From assembly GCF_023935105.1 (NCBI RefSeq), contig NZ_CP096040.1, forward strand, positions 930,001-994,000: a stretch of DNA of 64,000 nt. The letters run 5' to 3'. The DNA comes from Caulobacter segnis (GTDB taxonomy: Bacteria; Pseudomonadota; Alphaproteobacteria; Caulobacterales; Caulobacteraceae). A model generated the notes under the pieces. That model worked only from the letters and a program-made list of their open reading frames with translations, was not told the origin of the DNA and did no database searches. This document shows positions 18,125 to 30,338 of the stretch, piece by piece. Every line of letters starts with the position of its first letter. The first letter of the stretch is position 1. Made by a program: the position numbers and the translations under genes.

Positions 18125-18139
18125 CCATAATTCTCTATT

Positions 18140-18568
18140 ATGCGTGTGGTGCTCGACACGTCCGCGATGGTCGCAGCGATCCGAAGCAATCTCGGTGCTT
18201 CCAATCGGCTCCTCGCGGCGGCCTTGGAGCGGCGGATGAGTTTGCTGGTCTCGACGCCGTTGTTGCTGGAGTACGAGGCGGTCATGACACGACCGGAACA
18301 CCTGGTCGCCTCTGGCCTCGATGCGGAGGAGATTGGCGTCCTGCTTGACACGGTTGCCGCGACCGCCGAGCCGGTGCGTCTAGCGTTTCTTTGGCGTCCC
18401 GCCTTGCGGGATCCCGATGACGACATGGTGCTGGAGACCGCCGCGAACGGCCAAGCCGACGCCATCGTGACGTTCAATAGGCGAGACTTCGAGCCGGTCG
18501 CCAGGCGTTTTGGCTTGGCGCTATGGTCGCCGGGCGAGGCCTTGCAACGATTGGAGGCGGTACGATGA
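18140..18568 (+). CDS. PIN-domain toxin component (COG1569-like)
   Basis: A 142-residue PIN-domain protein, a putative ribonuclease toxin. The acidic residues of the PIN active site are present: Asp6 (VLDTSAM), Glu44/Glu46 (LLEYEAV), Asp94/Asp95 (DPDDDMVLE) and Asp117 (NRRDF). It precedes its antitoxin and overlaps it by 4 bases (ATGA), the reverse of the usual vapBC order but common for this PIN subgroup. The RNA target is unknown. Confidence 0.8.
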   Translation: MRVVLDTSAMVAAIRSNLGASNRLLAAALERRMSLLVSTPLLLEYEAVMTRPEHLVASGLDAEEIGVLLDTVAATAEPVRLAFLWRPALRDPDDDMVLETAANGQADAIVTFNRRDFEPVARRFGLALWSPGEALQRLEAVR

Positions 18569-18810
18569 GGAAGAGCAATTTTGCCTTGCGCCTGCAGCCG
18601 GCGCTTCTGGATGAAGCCCGTAAGCTTGCCGAGGCCGAAGGCGTGGCCTTGAACCAGTTGATCAATGTCGCGGTGGCGGAGAAGCTTTCGGCCCTGCGGA
18701 CCGAAGCCTATTTCGCCGAGCGCGCCGCACGGGCCAACGTGCCCAAGGCTCTGGAGATCCTGGGACGCGCCGGAGCGGGCAAGGCTCCGGTCAAGGGTGA
18801 CGAACGCTGA
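18565..18810 (+). CDS. Ribbon-helix-helix antitoxin
   Basis: An 81-residue protein with an N-terminal ribbon-helix-helix (NFALRLQPALLDEARKLAEAEGVALNQLINVAVAEKL, about residues 5-41) for DNA binding and dimerisation, and a positively charged C-terminal tail likely to wrap the PIN toxin. ATG 18565 overlaps the toxin stop and follows GGAGGCGG. It ends 2 bases before ybgC, so toxin/antitoxin transcription probably runs into the tol genes. Confidence 0.75.
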   Translation: MRKSNFALRLQPALLDEARKLAEAEGVALNQLINVAVAEKLSALRTEAYFAERAARANVPKALEILGRAGAGKAPVKGDER

Positions 18811-18812
18811 GC

Positions 18813-19268
18813 ATGACGACCCCGCCCGAACCCACAGCTGGCGTGTTCTCCGGCCGCGAGCACCAGCTGCCCGTGCGGATCTATTACGAGGACACCGACT
18901 TCTCGGGGATCGTCTATCACGCCAACTATCTGCGCTATCTGGAGCGGGGGCGCAGCGACTTCTTCCGGCTGGTGGGTATCTCGCACACCGAACTGGCCGA
19001 GCAGGACACCGCCTTCGCCATTATCCACATGACGCTGGACTTCAAGCGCTCGGCGCGGGTCGATGACGCCCTGGTGGTGCGCACGACCTACGACCGGGTG
19101 AAGGGCCCGCGACTCTATGTGACCCAGAGGATCACGCGCGGCGACGATGTCGTGCTGGAGGCGAAGGGCGAGGCGGTGTGCATCAGCCTGAGCGGCCGTC
19201 CGCGCCGTCCGACCGCCGAAATGCTGGCCCAGCTTTCGCCCTGGCTGGCCGAGCAGCCGGGCGCCTGA
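18813..19268 (+). CDS. ybgC: Tol-Pal-associated acyl-CoA thioesterase YbgC
   Basis: A 151-residue hot-dog-fold thioesterase. The catalytic motif YYEDTDFSGIVYHANYLRY (about residues 24-42) carries the Asp of the 4-hydroxybenzoyl-CoA thioesterase family. YbgC hydrolyses acyl-CoA or acyl-ACP and is the usual first gene of tol-pal clusters. It is followed 124 bases later by tolQ. Confidence 0.9.
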   Translation: MTTPPEPTAGVFSGREHQLPVRIYYEDTDFSGIVYHANYLRYLERGRSDFFRLVGISHTELAEQDTAFAIIHMTLDFKRSARVDDALVVRTTYDRVKGPRLYVTQRITRGDDVVLEAKGEAVCISLSGRPRRPTAEMLAQLSPWLAEQPGA

Positions 19269-19392
19269 CAGGAAAGCGCGGGCTTTTTTCGGATCCCTCT
19301 AGGTTCGTCATAGTTTCACCCAAGCGCCGCTTCATGCCATACGGCGCTTATCCTCTGTTCTGATCAGACGCCCCAACGGAGCCATATCCCGC

Positions 19393-20091
<699 letters not shown>

Positions 20092-20095
20092 TCCC

Positions 20096-20638
20096 ATGTC
20101 GATGTCGTCGAGCGACGCCTTCGCCACCAACAGCGGCCGCGGCCGCGGCCGCCGCCGTCGCGGCCGCCGTTCGCGCGGGGCCCTGTCCGAGATCAACGTC
20201 ACGCCGCTGGTCGACGTGATGCTGGTGCTGCTGATCATCTTCATGATCAGCGCTCCGCTGCTGACCGCCGGCGTGCCGCTGGAGCTGCCCAAGACCGAGG
20301 CGGCCGCCCTGCAGAACCAGGACGAGCCGATCACCGTCTCGATCAACCGCGAGGGCAAGATCTTCGTCGGCGAGACCGAGATCCCGTTCGAGAACCTGGC
20401 GCCGCGCATCAGCGCGATCGCCGGCGACGGCTATGACAAGCCACTGTTCGTCCGCGCCGACGGCGGGGCGACCTACGCGGTCGTCGCCCAGGTGATGGCG
20501 GGGCTGTCGAACGCCGGGTTCAACAAGATCAACCTGATCACCGAGACGGGCGGTCCGTCGTCGGGCGCCCCCTCTTCCAGCGCCGCGCCGCGCGACGCCC
20601 AGCCGGAGGGCGCGGGCGGCTCGCGGCCGGCCCAATAG
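20096..20638 (+). CDS. tolR: Tol-Pal system protein TolR
   Basis: A 180-residue ExbD/TolR protein. A basic N-terminus ([14 protein letters not shown]) is followed by one transmembrane helix whose Asp in [13 protein letters not shown] is the proton-carrying residue. The periplasmic domain spans about residues 60-155 and a low-complexity Ser/Ala/Pro tail ends the protein. It works in a TolQ-TolR motor that energises TolA. Confidence 0.93.
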   Translation: MSMSSSDAFATNSGRGRGRRRRGRRSRGALSEINVTPLVDVMLVLLIIFMISAPLLTAGVPLELPKTEAAALQNQDEPITVSINREGKIFVGETEIPFENLAPRISAIAGDGYDKPLFVRADGGATYAVVAQVMAGLSNAGFNKINLITETGGPSSGAPSSSAAPRDAQPEGAGGSRPAQ

Positions 20639-20646
20639 GCGCGGGC

Positions 20647-21459
20647 ATGAGCGCCCGCCGCGAACATCAGGTCTCCCCGGCGCTGCTGGGCTCGATCGCG
20701 CTGCACGGCGTCGTGGCGGCGCTGATCGCGTTCGGCCTGCCTTGGAAGTCGTCCAAGCCGATCACCATTGGCGAGTCGGTGCCGGTGACCATCGTCACCA
20801 ACGGTCCGACCAATGTCCGCCCGGCCGAGGAAGCCCCGGTCGAGCAGACGGCCCAGACGCCGGATCCGACGCCCGAGGCCACGCCGCAGCCGCCGGCCCC
20901 GACTCCGGCCCCGACGCCAACCCCGGCCCCCGCGCCGCCGCCCAAGCCGACGCCGGTCCCCAAGCCCGCGCCGACCCCGACGCCGGCCAAGCCGACGCCG
21001 CAGAAGAAGAACGACAACGACTTCTTCGCCTCGCTGGAAGCCTCGATCGCCAAGACCAAGAAGGCGACGGGCAAGCCGACGGCCAACGCCCCCAAGGGGC
21101 CGGCGCGCGCGGAGACCTCGGTCTCGGCCCGTCCGGCCATGGGCGCGGCCACGGGTCTTTCCGCCGCGGCGCTCGGCCGTCTGCAGGGCGAGGTGCAGGA
21201 TCGCTGGAACCCCAACTGCGAGGTCGAGGGCGGGGCCAACGTCAATGTCCGCGTGGTGTTCGTGATCGGCCCCGGCGGACGAGTCGTCGGCCAGCCGGAG
21301 TCGCCGGGCACGTCCTCGCCCGACCCCGTCGTCAAGGCGGCCTCGGACCGCGCCATCCGCGCGCTGTTCGCCGCCTCGCCGTTCGCCTACCTGCCGTCCG
21401 ACCTGTACGGTCAGAAAATCGCCCTCAACTTCAACGCAAAACAGGCCTGTTCGCGTTGA
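20647..21459 (+). CDS. tolA: TolA-like energy-transducing protein
   Basis: A 270-residue single-span protein. One transmembrane helix (about residues 11-31) is followed by a Pro/Thr-rich spacer at about 60-118 (repeated PTP and PAP units, TonB-like rather than the long helix of E. coli TolA), a short charged helix, and a C-terminal domain from about 165 with two cysteines (NPNCEV and the terminal ACSR) that could form a disulfide. It should span the periplasm and contact Pal/TolB. The stop codon overlaps a possible ATG of tolB at 21459. Confidence 0.85.
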   Translation: MSARREHQVSPALLGSIALHGVVAALIAFGLPWKSSKPITIGESVPVTIVTNGPTNVRPAEEAPVEQTAQTPDPTPEATPQPPAPTPAPTPTPAPAPPPKPTPVPKPAPTPTPAKPTPQKKNDNDFFASLEASIAKTKKATGKPTANAPKGPARAETSVSARPAMGAATGLSAAALGRLQGEVQDRWNPNCEVEGGANVNVRVVFVIGPGGRVVGQPESPGTSSPDPVVKAASDRAIRALFAASPFAYLPSDLYGQKIALNFNAKQACSR

Positions 21460-21488
21460 TGTCGGGATCGAAGGAGAAGGAAACCCGG

Positions 21489-22805
21489 ATGCGCCTGAAA
21501 GCCCCAAAGGGTGTGCGAGTTCTGCTGATGGCCGCCGTCGTGCTGCTGGGCGGCGCGGCGTTCGCCGCTCCGGCCGCCGCGCAGATCGAGGTCGATATCA
21601 ACGCCGGCGCCGTCAAGCCGCTGCCGATCGCCATTCCCGCCTTCTCGGGCGCCACGCGCGGCGCCGAGATCTCGCAGGTCATCTCGGGCAATCTGGAGCG
21701 CTCGGGCCTGTTCCAGCCGCTGAACGTCGCGGGCGTCGCCGACAAGCTGCAGGACGTCAACGTCCAGCCGCGCTTTCCCGACTGGCAGGCGACCGGGGCC
21801 CAGGCCCTGATCAACGGCCAGGTCACGGTCGGCGCCGACGGCGGCCTGCGGGTCGACTTCCGCCTGTGGGACGTGTTCAGCCAGCAGCAGCTGCTGGGCC
21901 TGCAATTCTCCTCGACGCCGGACAACTGGCGTCGGGTGGCCCACAAGATCAGCGACGCCGTCTACGAGCGCCTGACGGGCGAAAAGGGCTATTTCGACAC
22001 CCGCGTGGCCTTCGTCGCCGAGAGCGGCCCCAAGCTCTCCCGCGTCAAGCGCCTGGCGATCATGGACCAGGACGGCGCCAACCCGCAGTACCTGACCGAC
22101 GGCTCGTACATCGTGATGACGCCGCGCTTCTCGTCGACCAGCCAGGAACTGACCTACATGGCCCTGCGGCCGACGGGGTCGTCGATCTACCTGCTGAATC
22201 TGGAGACGGGCCGCCAGGAGACGATCGGCAAGTTCCCGGGCATGGTGTTCGCGCCGCGCTTCTCGCCGGACGGCAGCAAGGTGGCGTTCTCGGTCGAGAA
22301 GGCTGGCAACAGCGACATCTACATGATGGACCTGCGCAGCCGGTCCTCGAACCGCATCACCACCGACCCGGCCATCGACACCTCGCCGTCGTTCTCGCCG
22401 GACGGGACCAAGATCGCCTTCAACTCCGACCGCGGCGGTCAGGCCCAGCTCTACGTGATGAACACCGACGGCTCGGGCGTGCGCCGCATCTCGTACGGCG
22501 GCGGCCGCTACACGACCCCGGTCTGGAGCCCGCGCGGCGACTTCATCGCCTTCACCAAGCAGACCGGGGGCGAGTTCCACATCGGCGTCATGCGTCCCGA
22601 CGGCAGCGACGAGCGCCTGCTGACCACCAGCTATCTGGACGAGGGCCCGACCTGGGCCCCCAACGGCCGCGTGCTGATGTTCTTCCGCGAGGGCTCCAGC
22701 GGCAATCCCAAGCTCTGGACGGTGGACATCACCGGCCGGATCCTGCGGCCGGCGGCCTATAGCGGCGCGGGGTCCGACCCGGCCTGGTCGCCCCTGCTGG
22801 ACTGA
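21489..22805 (+). CDS. tolB: Tol-Pal system beta-propeller protein TolB
   Basis: A 438-residue periplasmic protein. A signal peptide ([21 protein letters not shown]) precedes an N-terminal domain (about residues 30-170) and a six-bladed propeller with repeated SPDG blocks ([35 protein letters not shown]). It binds Pal and TolA. Start ATG 21489 has an AAGGAGAAGG ribosome site; ATG 21459 overlaps the tolA stop and would add 10 residues before the signal peptide. Confidence 0.93.
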   Translation: MRLKAPKGVRVLLMAAVVLLGGAAFAAPAAAQIEVDINAGAVKPLPIAIPAFSGATRGAEISQVISGNLERSGLFQPLNVAGVADKLQDVNVQPRFPDWQATGAQALINGQVTVGADGGLRVDFRLWDVFSQQQLLGLQFSSTPDNWRRVAHKISDAVYERLTGEKGYFDTRVAFVAESGPKLSRVKRLAIMDQDGANPQYLTDGSYIVMTPRFSSTSQELTYMALRPTGSSIYLLNLETGRQETIGKFPGMVFAPRFSPDGSKVAFSVEKAGNSDIYMMDLRSRSSNRITTDPAIDTSPSFSPDGTKIAFNSDRGGQAQLYVMNTDGSGVRRISYGGGRYTTPVWSPRGDFIAFTKQTGGEFHIGVMRPDGSDERLLTTSYLDEGPTWAPNGRVLMFFREGSSGNPKLWTVDITGRILRPAAYSGAGSDPAWSPLLD

Positions 22806-22860
22806 TTGACGCGAAGGCCTGGCAACCTGAGCCTTGCGTGAGCGTTCTTGCCCAGACGAC

Positions 22861-22883
22861 GGCGCCGCCAGCGTGGTGGCGCC
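22861..22883 (+). terminator. Hairpin after tolB
   Basis: GGCGCCGCCA pairs with TGGTGGCGCC across a 3-base loop, with one G-T pair. No long T-run follows. It lies 55 bases beyond tolB and may give partial termination before pal. Confidence 0.45.
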
Positions 22884-23024
22884 GCAAGTGCATCCGCGTG
22901 ATCTGACGAGCATCTGACATCATTGTGAGGATTGGTCAGACATTTGTAGGGTCCATTCCAGGCGTTGCGCAGGTATGGATCAGGTCCAGAGTTCGTAGAT
23001 TTCCGTAGATTGAGGAGAAACTGG

Positions 23025-23579
23025 ATGAGCTTCGACACCCAGCGCGCCATTAGACTGGCGCTCGTCGGCGTGGCCGCCGCCTCGCTCGCCGCTTGCGCTT
23101 CGCGTCCGAAGCCCCAGCCTGTCGCGCCGGCCGCCCCGGAACCGCCGCCGGCCGCGCCGAGCACGCCCTACACCCCGCCGCCGGCCCCGCCGGTTTCGAG
23201 CGGCGTGCTGCCGGGCTCGGTGCAGGACTTCGTCGTCAATGTCGGCGACCGAGTCTATTTCGACACTGACGAATACTCGGTGCGCGCCGACGCCCAGCCG
23301 GTCCTGGCCGGTCAGGCCCAGTGGCTGAACCGCTACCCGGCGGTGAAGGTTCGCATCGAAGGCAACGCCGACGAACGCGGCACCCGCGAATACAACCTGG
23401 CCCTGGGCGCTCGCCGTTCCAACGCCATCCGCGACTTCCTGATCGGTCAGGGCGTGGCCGCGGCCCGCATCGAGACGATCTCGTTCGGCAAGGAGAAGCC
23501 GATCGATCCGGGCACGACCGAGGAGGCCTGGGCCAAGAACCGTAACGGCCACACGGCCATCACGGACGGCGCCCGCTAA
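23025..23579 (+). CDS. pal: Peptidoglycan-associated lipoprotein Pal
   Basis: A 184-residue outer-membrane lipoprotein. The lipobox LAAC puts the acylated residue at Cys24; a Pro/Ala-rich linker (about 28-60) leads to an OmpA-like peptidoglycan-binding domain with YFDTDEYSV and RIEGNADERGTREYNLALGARR. In Caulobacter Pal is essential and ties the outer membrane to the division site. ATG 23025 follows TGAGGAGAAA. A terminator follows directly. Confidence 0.95.
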   Translation: MSFDTQRAIRLALVGVAAASLAACASRPKPQPVAPAAPEPPPAAPSTPYTPPPAPPVSSGVLPGSVQDFVVNVGDRVYFDTDEYSVRADAQPVLAGQAQWLNRYPAVKVRIEGNADERGTREYNLALGARRSNAIRDFLIGQGVAAARIETISFGKEKPIDPGTTEEAWAKNRNGHTAITDGAR

Positions 23580-23594
23580 TCTCGCGCTACAACG

Positions 23595-23628
23595 GGGCGG
23601 CCCTGCGAACGCAAGGCCGCCCTAGTTT
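23595..23628 (+). terminator. Rho-independent terminator after pal
   Basis: GGGCGGCC at 23595-23602 pairs with GGCCGCCC at 23615-23622, followed by TAGTTTTG. It separates pal from cpoB. Confidence 0.8.
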
Positions 23629-23657
23629 TGTCTAGTCCCTATCGGTAGATCACGGTC

Positions 23658-24512
23658 ATGAAGCTGAAATCCGCCCTGCTCGCCGTCCTGTTCGCTTCCA
23701 GCGCCGCCGTGGCGATGGCCCAGACCCCGTTGCCGGAAGCCGATCCGTTGGACGACCGTTCGGCCAAGCGCGTCGAGCGCATGGAGAAGGTGGTCCGCGA
23801 GCTGCGCGCGATCGTCTTCCAAGGCCGCGACACCGGCAAGCCGGTGGTGGTGCAGCCGGCCGAGACCGATGCCCAGATCGCCGCCCTCAACGACCGGGTC
23901 ACCGACCTGGAGCAGACGCTGACCAAGCTGAACGGCCAGAACGAGGCCGCCAATTTCGAGTTGACCAAGGCCAACCGGGCCGCAGCCGACCAGAAGGCGC
24001 GCGCGGACTCGCTGGAGCAGCGTCTGGCCGCCCTGGAAAAGACCGTGGCGGATCTGCAGGCCGCCGGCGCCGCCCAGGTCGCCGCGCCGTTGGCCGGCGG
24101 GACGCCGCCGCCGCCCGCGCCGCCAGCCGACCCGGCGGTGGCCTTCAAGCAAGCCAAGGACCTGCTGCTGGCCGGCGACTACGCCAACGCCGAGCAGGCC
24201 TTCTCGGCCTATGTCAACAACTACCCCGACGACGCCAAGACGCCCGAGGCGCGCTACTGGTGGGGCGAGACGCTGTTCGTGCGCGAGTCCTATGCCGACG
24301 CCGCCAGCGCCTATATCGGCGCGATCCGCGGCTGGCCGAAGACCAGCTGGGGCCCCGACGCCACCCTGAAGCTGGCCCGCTCGATGGTGGCGCTGAAGAA
24401 GACCACCGAGGCTTGCCGTACTCTGGACGAGCTGCCCAAGCGCTATCCCAAGGCGCCGGCCCAGGTCACCTCCCGGGCGGCCTCGACCCGCGTCGCGGCC
24501 AAGTGTTCCTAG
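23658..24512 (+). CDS. cpoB: Cell division coordinator CpoB (YbgF)
   Basis: A 284-residue periplasmic protein. A signal peptide (residues 1-21, ending AMAQ) is followed by a coiled coil (about 75-140, the trimerisation part) and TPR repeats from about 165 (AFKQAKDLLLAGDYANAEQAFSAYVNNYP, then YWWGETLF). CpoB links Tol-Pal constriction with peptidoglycan synthesis. It overlaps the likely GTG start of tilS by 10 bases. Confidence 0.9.
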   Translation: MKLKSALLAVLFASSAAVAMAQTPLPEADPLDDRSAKRVERMEKVVRELRAIVFQGRDTGKPVVVQPAETDAQIAALNDRVTDLEQTLTKLNGQNEAANFELTKANRAAADQKARADSLEQRLAALEKTVADLQAAGAAQVAAPLAGGTPPPPAPPADPAVAFKQAKDLLLAGDYANAEQAFSAYVNNYPDDAKTPEARYWWGETLFVRESYADAASAYIGAIRGWPKTSWGPDATLKLARSMVALKKTTEACRTLDELPKRYPKAPAQVTSRAASTRVAAKCS

Positions 24513-25725
24513 ATCCGGTCCGGGCCGTCCTCGACCGGCGGCTCGACCCGACCTCCGCCGCCCCGCTGGCCGTTGGCTTTTCGGGGGGCGGTGATTCCCT
24601 CTTCCTGTTGAAGGCGGCCGTGGACTGGGCGCGGCCACGCGGCCGGCCGGTGCTGGCCCTGGTCGTGGATCACGGCTTGCAGTCGGGCAGCGACCGCTGG
24701 ACCACCGACGCCGTCGCCAAGGCGCGGACGCTGGGCGCGGAGGCGCGCGCCCTGACCTGGACCGGCGACAAGCCGACCACCGGCCTCCCCGCCGCCGCCC
24801 GCCGCGCCCGTCACGCTCTGATGGCCCAGGCCACCCGCGCGGCCGGGGCCAAGGTCCTGCTGCTGGGTCACACCGCCACGGATCTGGCCGAGGGCGTGGC
24901 CATGCGGGCCGAGGGCTCGACGGTCCCGGATCCGCGTGCGTGGTCGCCGTCGCCGGTCTGGCCCGAGGGACGAGACGTCTTCCTGCTGCGGCCGTTGCTG
25001 TCGCTGACCCGCGAGGCGATCCGCCAGGCCCTGGCCGCCGAGGGCGAGACCTGGCTGGACGACCCCGCCAACGCCGACCTCCGCTACGCCCGGGCGCGAG
25101 CCCGTGCGGCCGGGGCGGGCGAGATCCCGTCGCCCGAGACGCCTTGCCTGGCGCCGCCGGTCTTCTCCGTCGACGCCGCCGGAGTCATCCGCTTGCCGCG
25201 CGACGTCGCCGCCGCGCATCTGGCCGCCGCCCTGCTGTGCGCCGCCGGAACCGAGCGGCCGCCGCGCGGGGAGCGGCTCGAACGCCTGGTCCAGCGCCTA
25301 AGGTCCGGCGAGGCCTTCGCCGCCACCCTGTCGGGCGCGCGGGTCGAGGCTGGGCTGGATGTGCTGGTCTGTCGCGACGCCGGCGAGACCGCGCGGGGCG
25401 GTCTTTCGTCGCTGGCGTTGGCGTCCGGCGAAACCGGCGTCTGGGACGGACGTTGGGAGATCACCGCGGGCGACGCGCCGCTGACCATCATGGCGTTGAA
25501 GGGCGCGCCGCGGGCTTGTCCCCGGACCAGCGCTTACGGCTGACGGGGGTTGCGGCCCCCGCGCGCCCGGCCTCGCCGCTGGTTTCGCGACAAGGCGTCG
25601 CTCCGGTCACGCCCGTGCTTGACGGCTCGGACCTTGCAGTTGAAGGAGGAGCGCGCGCGCGCTTGCTCGTTCCGGATCGTTTCAGGGCCGCGATCGGCCT
25701 TTGTGACCAAGAATCCGTGACCTGA
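24503..25725 (+). pseudogene. tilS: tRNA(Ile)-lysidine synthetase TilS, apparent frameshift near the 3' end
   Basis: TilS modifies the CAU anticodon of tRNA-Ile2 with lysine. The PP-loop SGGGDSLFLLKAA (about residues 31-43) and VVDHGLQSGSD, HTATDLAE and RPLLSLTREAIR segments identify the catalytic domain. The frame from GTG 24503 ends at 25543 after an unconvincing tail (RACPRTSAYG). The frame one base back continues from LSPDQRLRLTGVAAPARPA to LCDQESVT at 25725 and reads like the TilS C-terminal domain. A missing base in the GC run around 25503-25512 would restore a 407-residue protein. The start overlaps cpoB. Confidence 0.75.
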
Positions 25726-25801
25726 TGTCACGTGCATGGCGTAAGCGCTCGCGACCCCTTATCTTGGTGGGTCGAGACCTATCGTTGGGAAGACGAAGCG
25801 T

Positions 25802-27682
<1,881 letters not shown>

Positions 27683-27703
27683 AAACTCCGCATTCAAAGG
27701 ATC

Positions 27704-27731
27704 AAGCCGGCTCGCGAGAGCCGGCTTTTTT
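27704..27731 (+). terminator. Rho-independent terminator after ftsH
   Basis: AAGCCGGCTC and its exact complement are separated by GCGA and run into TTTTTT. Confidence 0.92.
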
Positions 27732-27851
27732 CTTGGTGGGAACTCTAGTGGCGATCGCGACTTTCCCCAAGCTGGACGGGCAACCCCGAAGCGGGTCGAT
27801 CGTTCAAGCTTGGCTGAATGCGCGGGTCTGGGGGCTCTGCTATTGGAAACC

Positions 27852-30329
27852 ATGACCACCGCCGACGAGTCTTCGGGCTCGCATCCCAAATCGCTTTCCA
27901 TCCCCGCGTTCCTGATGGGCGGCGGGGAGATGGGCGCGGTTGTGGCGGCGCGGGACTGGTCCGACACGGCGCTCGGCGCGCCGGAGGCATGGCCGTCGGC
28001 GTTGAAGGTGGCCATTGGCATGACCCTGGCCTCGCCGATCTCCTCCTTCCTGGCCTGGGGAACGGATGGCGCGCTGCTGTTCAACGACGCGGCCCGCGCC
28101 CTGCTCGGCGCCGACACCGCGCCTGGCGCGCGGTTCGCCGACGTCTTTCCGATCGCCCCTGGCCTGCCGATGCTGGCCCGCGCCCAGGCGGGCGAGAGCG
28201 TCGTGCGCGAATATGTCGGCTTCACCCGCGCCAGCGGCGAGGCGGCTTGGTGCAATCTGATGTTCTCGCCGGTGCGTGACGAGACCGGCGCGGTCGCCGG
28301 GGTTCACGTGCTGTGCAACGACATCACCGAGCGCGTCCGCCGCGAGCAGGCTCACCACGAGGACGAGCGTCGCTATCGCGCCCTGTTCGAGTCGATGGAC
28401 GAGGGCTTCTGCGTCATCGAATTCTTCGACGGTCCCCACGGGCCGCTCAGCGACTACGTCCACGTCATGGCCAACGCCGCCTATGAGCGCCATGCCGGCA
28501 TTCCGAACGTCGTCGGCCAGAAGCTGCGCGAGATGGTGCCCGACGAGGCCGACGCCTGGGTGGCGCGCTACGGCGCGGTGCTGCGAACGGGCCAGTCGAT
28601 CCGCTTCGAGCAGGAACTGGTGGCCACTGGCCGGCATCTGGCGCTGTCGTCGTTCCGCATCGAGCCGCCCGAGCTGCGCCAGGTCGCCGTGCTGTTCCAA
28701 GACGTCACCGCCCGCAAGCAGGCCGAGGCCGAGCTGAGGCTGCTGAACGAGACGCTCGAGGCTCGGGTCACCCAGGCCCTGGCCGAGCGCCGCCTGCTGG
28801 CCGACATCGTCGAGGGCACGAACATCTTCGTCCAGGTCGCCGACATGGAGCTAAACTGGCTGGCCATCAATGGCGCGTCGGCCGGTGAGTTCGAGCGGAT
28901 CTTCGGTGTGCGCCCCCAGGTGGGCGATAACATGAGGGCGCTGCTGGCCGATCAACCCGAGCACATGGCGGCCGTGCTGGCGGTCTGGGAGCGAGCGCTT
29001 TCGGGCGAATCTTTCGTCGAGGTTGAGGAATTTGGCGATCCCCTGCGGGAACGGCGTTTCTACGAGATGCGCTTCCACCCGCTGTACGACGCCGAGGGCC
29101 AGCAGATCGGCGCCTATCAGTTCGTCTACGACGTCACCGAGCGCCTGGCCGAGCAGGAGCGTCTCTTGGAGACGGAAGAGGCTCTGCGCCAGGCCCAGAA
29201 GATGGAGGCCGTCGGTCAGCTGACGGGCGGACTGGCCCACGACTTCAACAACCTTCTGGCCGGCATTTCGGGTTCGTTCGAGATGATCGGCGCCCGGCTG
29301 GCCCAGGGGCGCTCGGCCGATGTCGAACGCTATCTGGCGGCCGGCCAGGGCGCGGCGCGGCGGGCGGCGGCCTTGACCCATCGCCTGCTGGCCTTCTCGC
29401 GTCGCCAGACCCTGGCGCCCAAGTCCCTGGTCATCAACCGGCTGATGGCCGACTTCGTCGAACTGGTGCGCCGTACGGTCGGCCCGGGCGTCCAGGTCGA
29501 GAACATCGCCGCTGCGGGTCTTTGGCCAACCCTGGTCGACGCCAACCAGCTGGAAAACGCGCTTCTCAACCTGTGCATCAACGCCCGCGACGCCATGCCG
29601 AACGGCGGCACGGTGACCATCGAGACTGGGAATCGCTGGCTGGACGCCCGCACCGCCCGCGACCATGGCCTGGAGCCGGGGCAGTACGTCTCGGTCTGCG
29701 TCAGCGACACCGGCACGGGCATCGACAAGGCGACGCTGGAGCGGGTGTTCGATCCGTTCTTCACCACCAAGCCGATCGGCCAGGGCACCGGCTTGGGCCT
29801 GTCGATGGTCTACGGCTTCGCGCGGCAGTCCAACGGCCACGTGCGGATCTATTCGGAGGTCGGGCAGGGGACCATGGTCTGCCTCTATCTGCCTCGCTAT
29901 CTGGGTGAGGAGGAGGTCGAGGCGCCCGATCACGTTCTGGGCCCGGCCCCGATCAAGGCGGACAAGACCGTGCTGGTGGTCGATGACGAGCCCACCGTGC
30001 GGATGCTGGTCGTCGACGCCCTGGCCGAGCTGGGCTACGCGTGCCTGGAGGCCCAGGACGGCTCGACCGGCCTGCGGATTCTGCAGTCGAACGGCGACGT
30101 CGACCTGCTGATCACCGATGTCGGCCTTCCGGGCGGGTTGAATGGCCGCCAGGTGGCCGACGCCGCCCGCGCGCTGAGGCCCGAGCTGAAGGTGCTGTTC
30201 ATCACCGGCTACGCCGAGAACGCCGTGCTGAACCACGGCCACATCGAGCACGGCATGGAGGTGCTGACCAAGCCCTTCGCGGTTAGCGACCTGGCCGGCC
30301 GGGTCGACCGGATGCTGCGCGAGGGCTAG
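27852..30329 (+). CDS. PAS-domain hybrid histidine kinase
   Basis: An 825-residue soluble kinase without transmembrane segments. Three PAS-like sensor blocks (about residues 15-165, 170-300 and 315-435) are followed by HisKA with phospho-acceptor His463 (GGLAHDFNNLL), HATPase (NLCINARDAMPNGG, DTGTGI, GTGLGLSMVYGF) and a C-terminal receiver with Asp756 (LLITDVGLPGG). Start ATG 27852 is preferred over 27810. The ligand is unknown. The next gene is folP, 9 bases on, so they may be co-transcribed although functionally unrelated. The free receiver gene at 31289 could be a partner. Confidence 0.88.
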   Translation: MTTADESSGSHPKSLSIPAFLMGGGEMGAVVAARDWSDTALGAPEAWPSALKVAIGMTLASPISSFLAWGTDGALLFNDAARALLGADTAPGARFADVFPIAPGLPMLARAQAGESVVREYVGFTRASGEAAWCNLMFSPVRDETGAVAGVHVLCNDITERVRREQAHHEDERRYRALFESMDEGFCVIEFFDGPHGPLSDYVHVMANAAYERHAGIPNVVGQKLREMVPDEADAWVARYGAVLRTGQSIRFEQELVATGRHLALSSFRIEPPELRQVAVLFQDVTARKQAEAELRLLNETLEARVTQALAERRLLADIVEGTNIFVQVADMELNWLAINGASAGEFERIFGVRPQVGDNMRALLADQPEHMAAVLAVWERALSGESFVEVEEFGDPLRERRFYEMRFHPLYDAEGQQIGAYQFVYDVTERLAEQERLLETEEALRQAQKMEAVGQLTGGLAHDFNNLLAGISGSFEMIGARLAQGRSADVERYLAAGQGAARRAAALTHRLLAFSRRQTLAPKSLVINRLMADFVELVRRTVGPGVQVENIAAAGLWPTLVDANQLENALLNLCINARDAMPNGGTVTIETGNRWLDARTARDHGLEPGQYVSVCVSDTGTGIDKATLERVFDPFFTTKPIGQGTGLGLSMVYGFARQSNGHVRIYSEVGQGTMVCLYLPRYLGEEEVEAPDHVLGPAPIKADKTVLVVDDEPTVRMLVVDALAELGYACLEAQDGSTGLRILQSNGDVDLLITDVGLPGGLNGRQVADAARALRPELKVLFITGYAENAVLNHGHIEHGMEVLTKPFAVSDLAGRVDRMLREG

Positions 30330-30338
30330 AAGCCGGGG

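Noticed and set aside
21459..21488. ATG 21459 as the tolB start
   Set aside because: It overlaps the tolA stop but lacks a ribosome site, while ATG 21489 has AAGGAGAAGG and begins a clean signal peptide.
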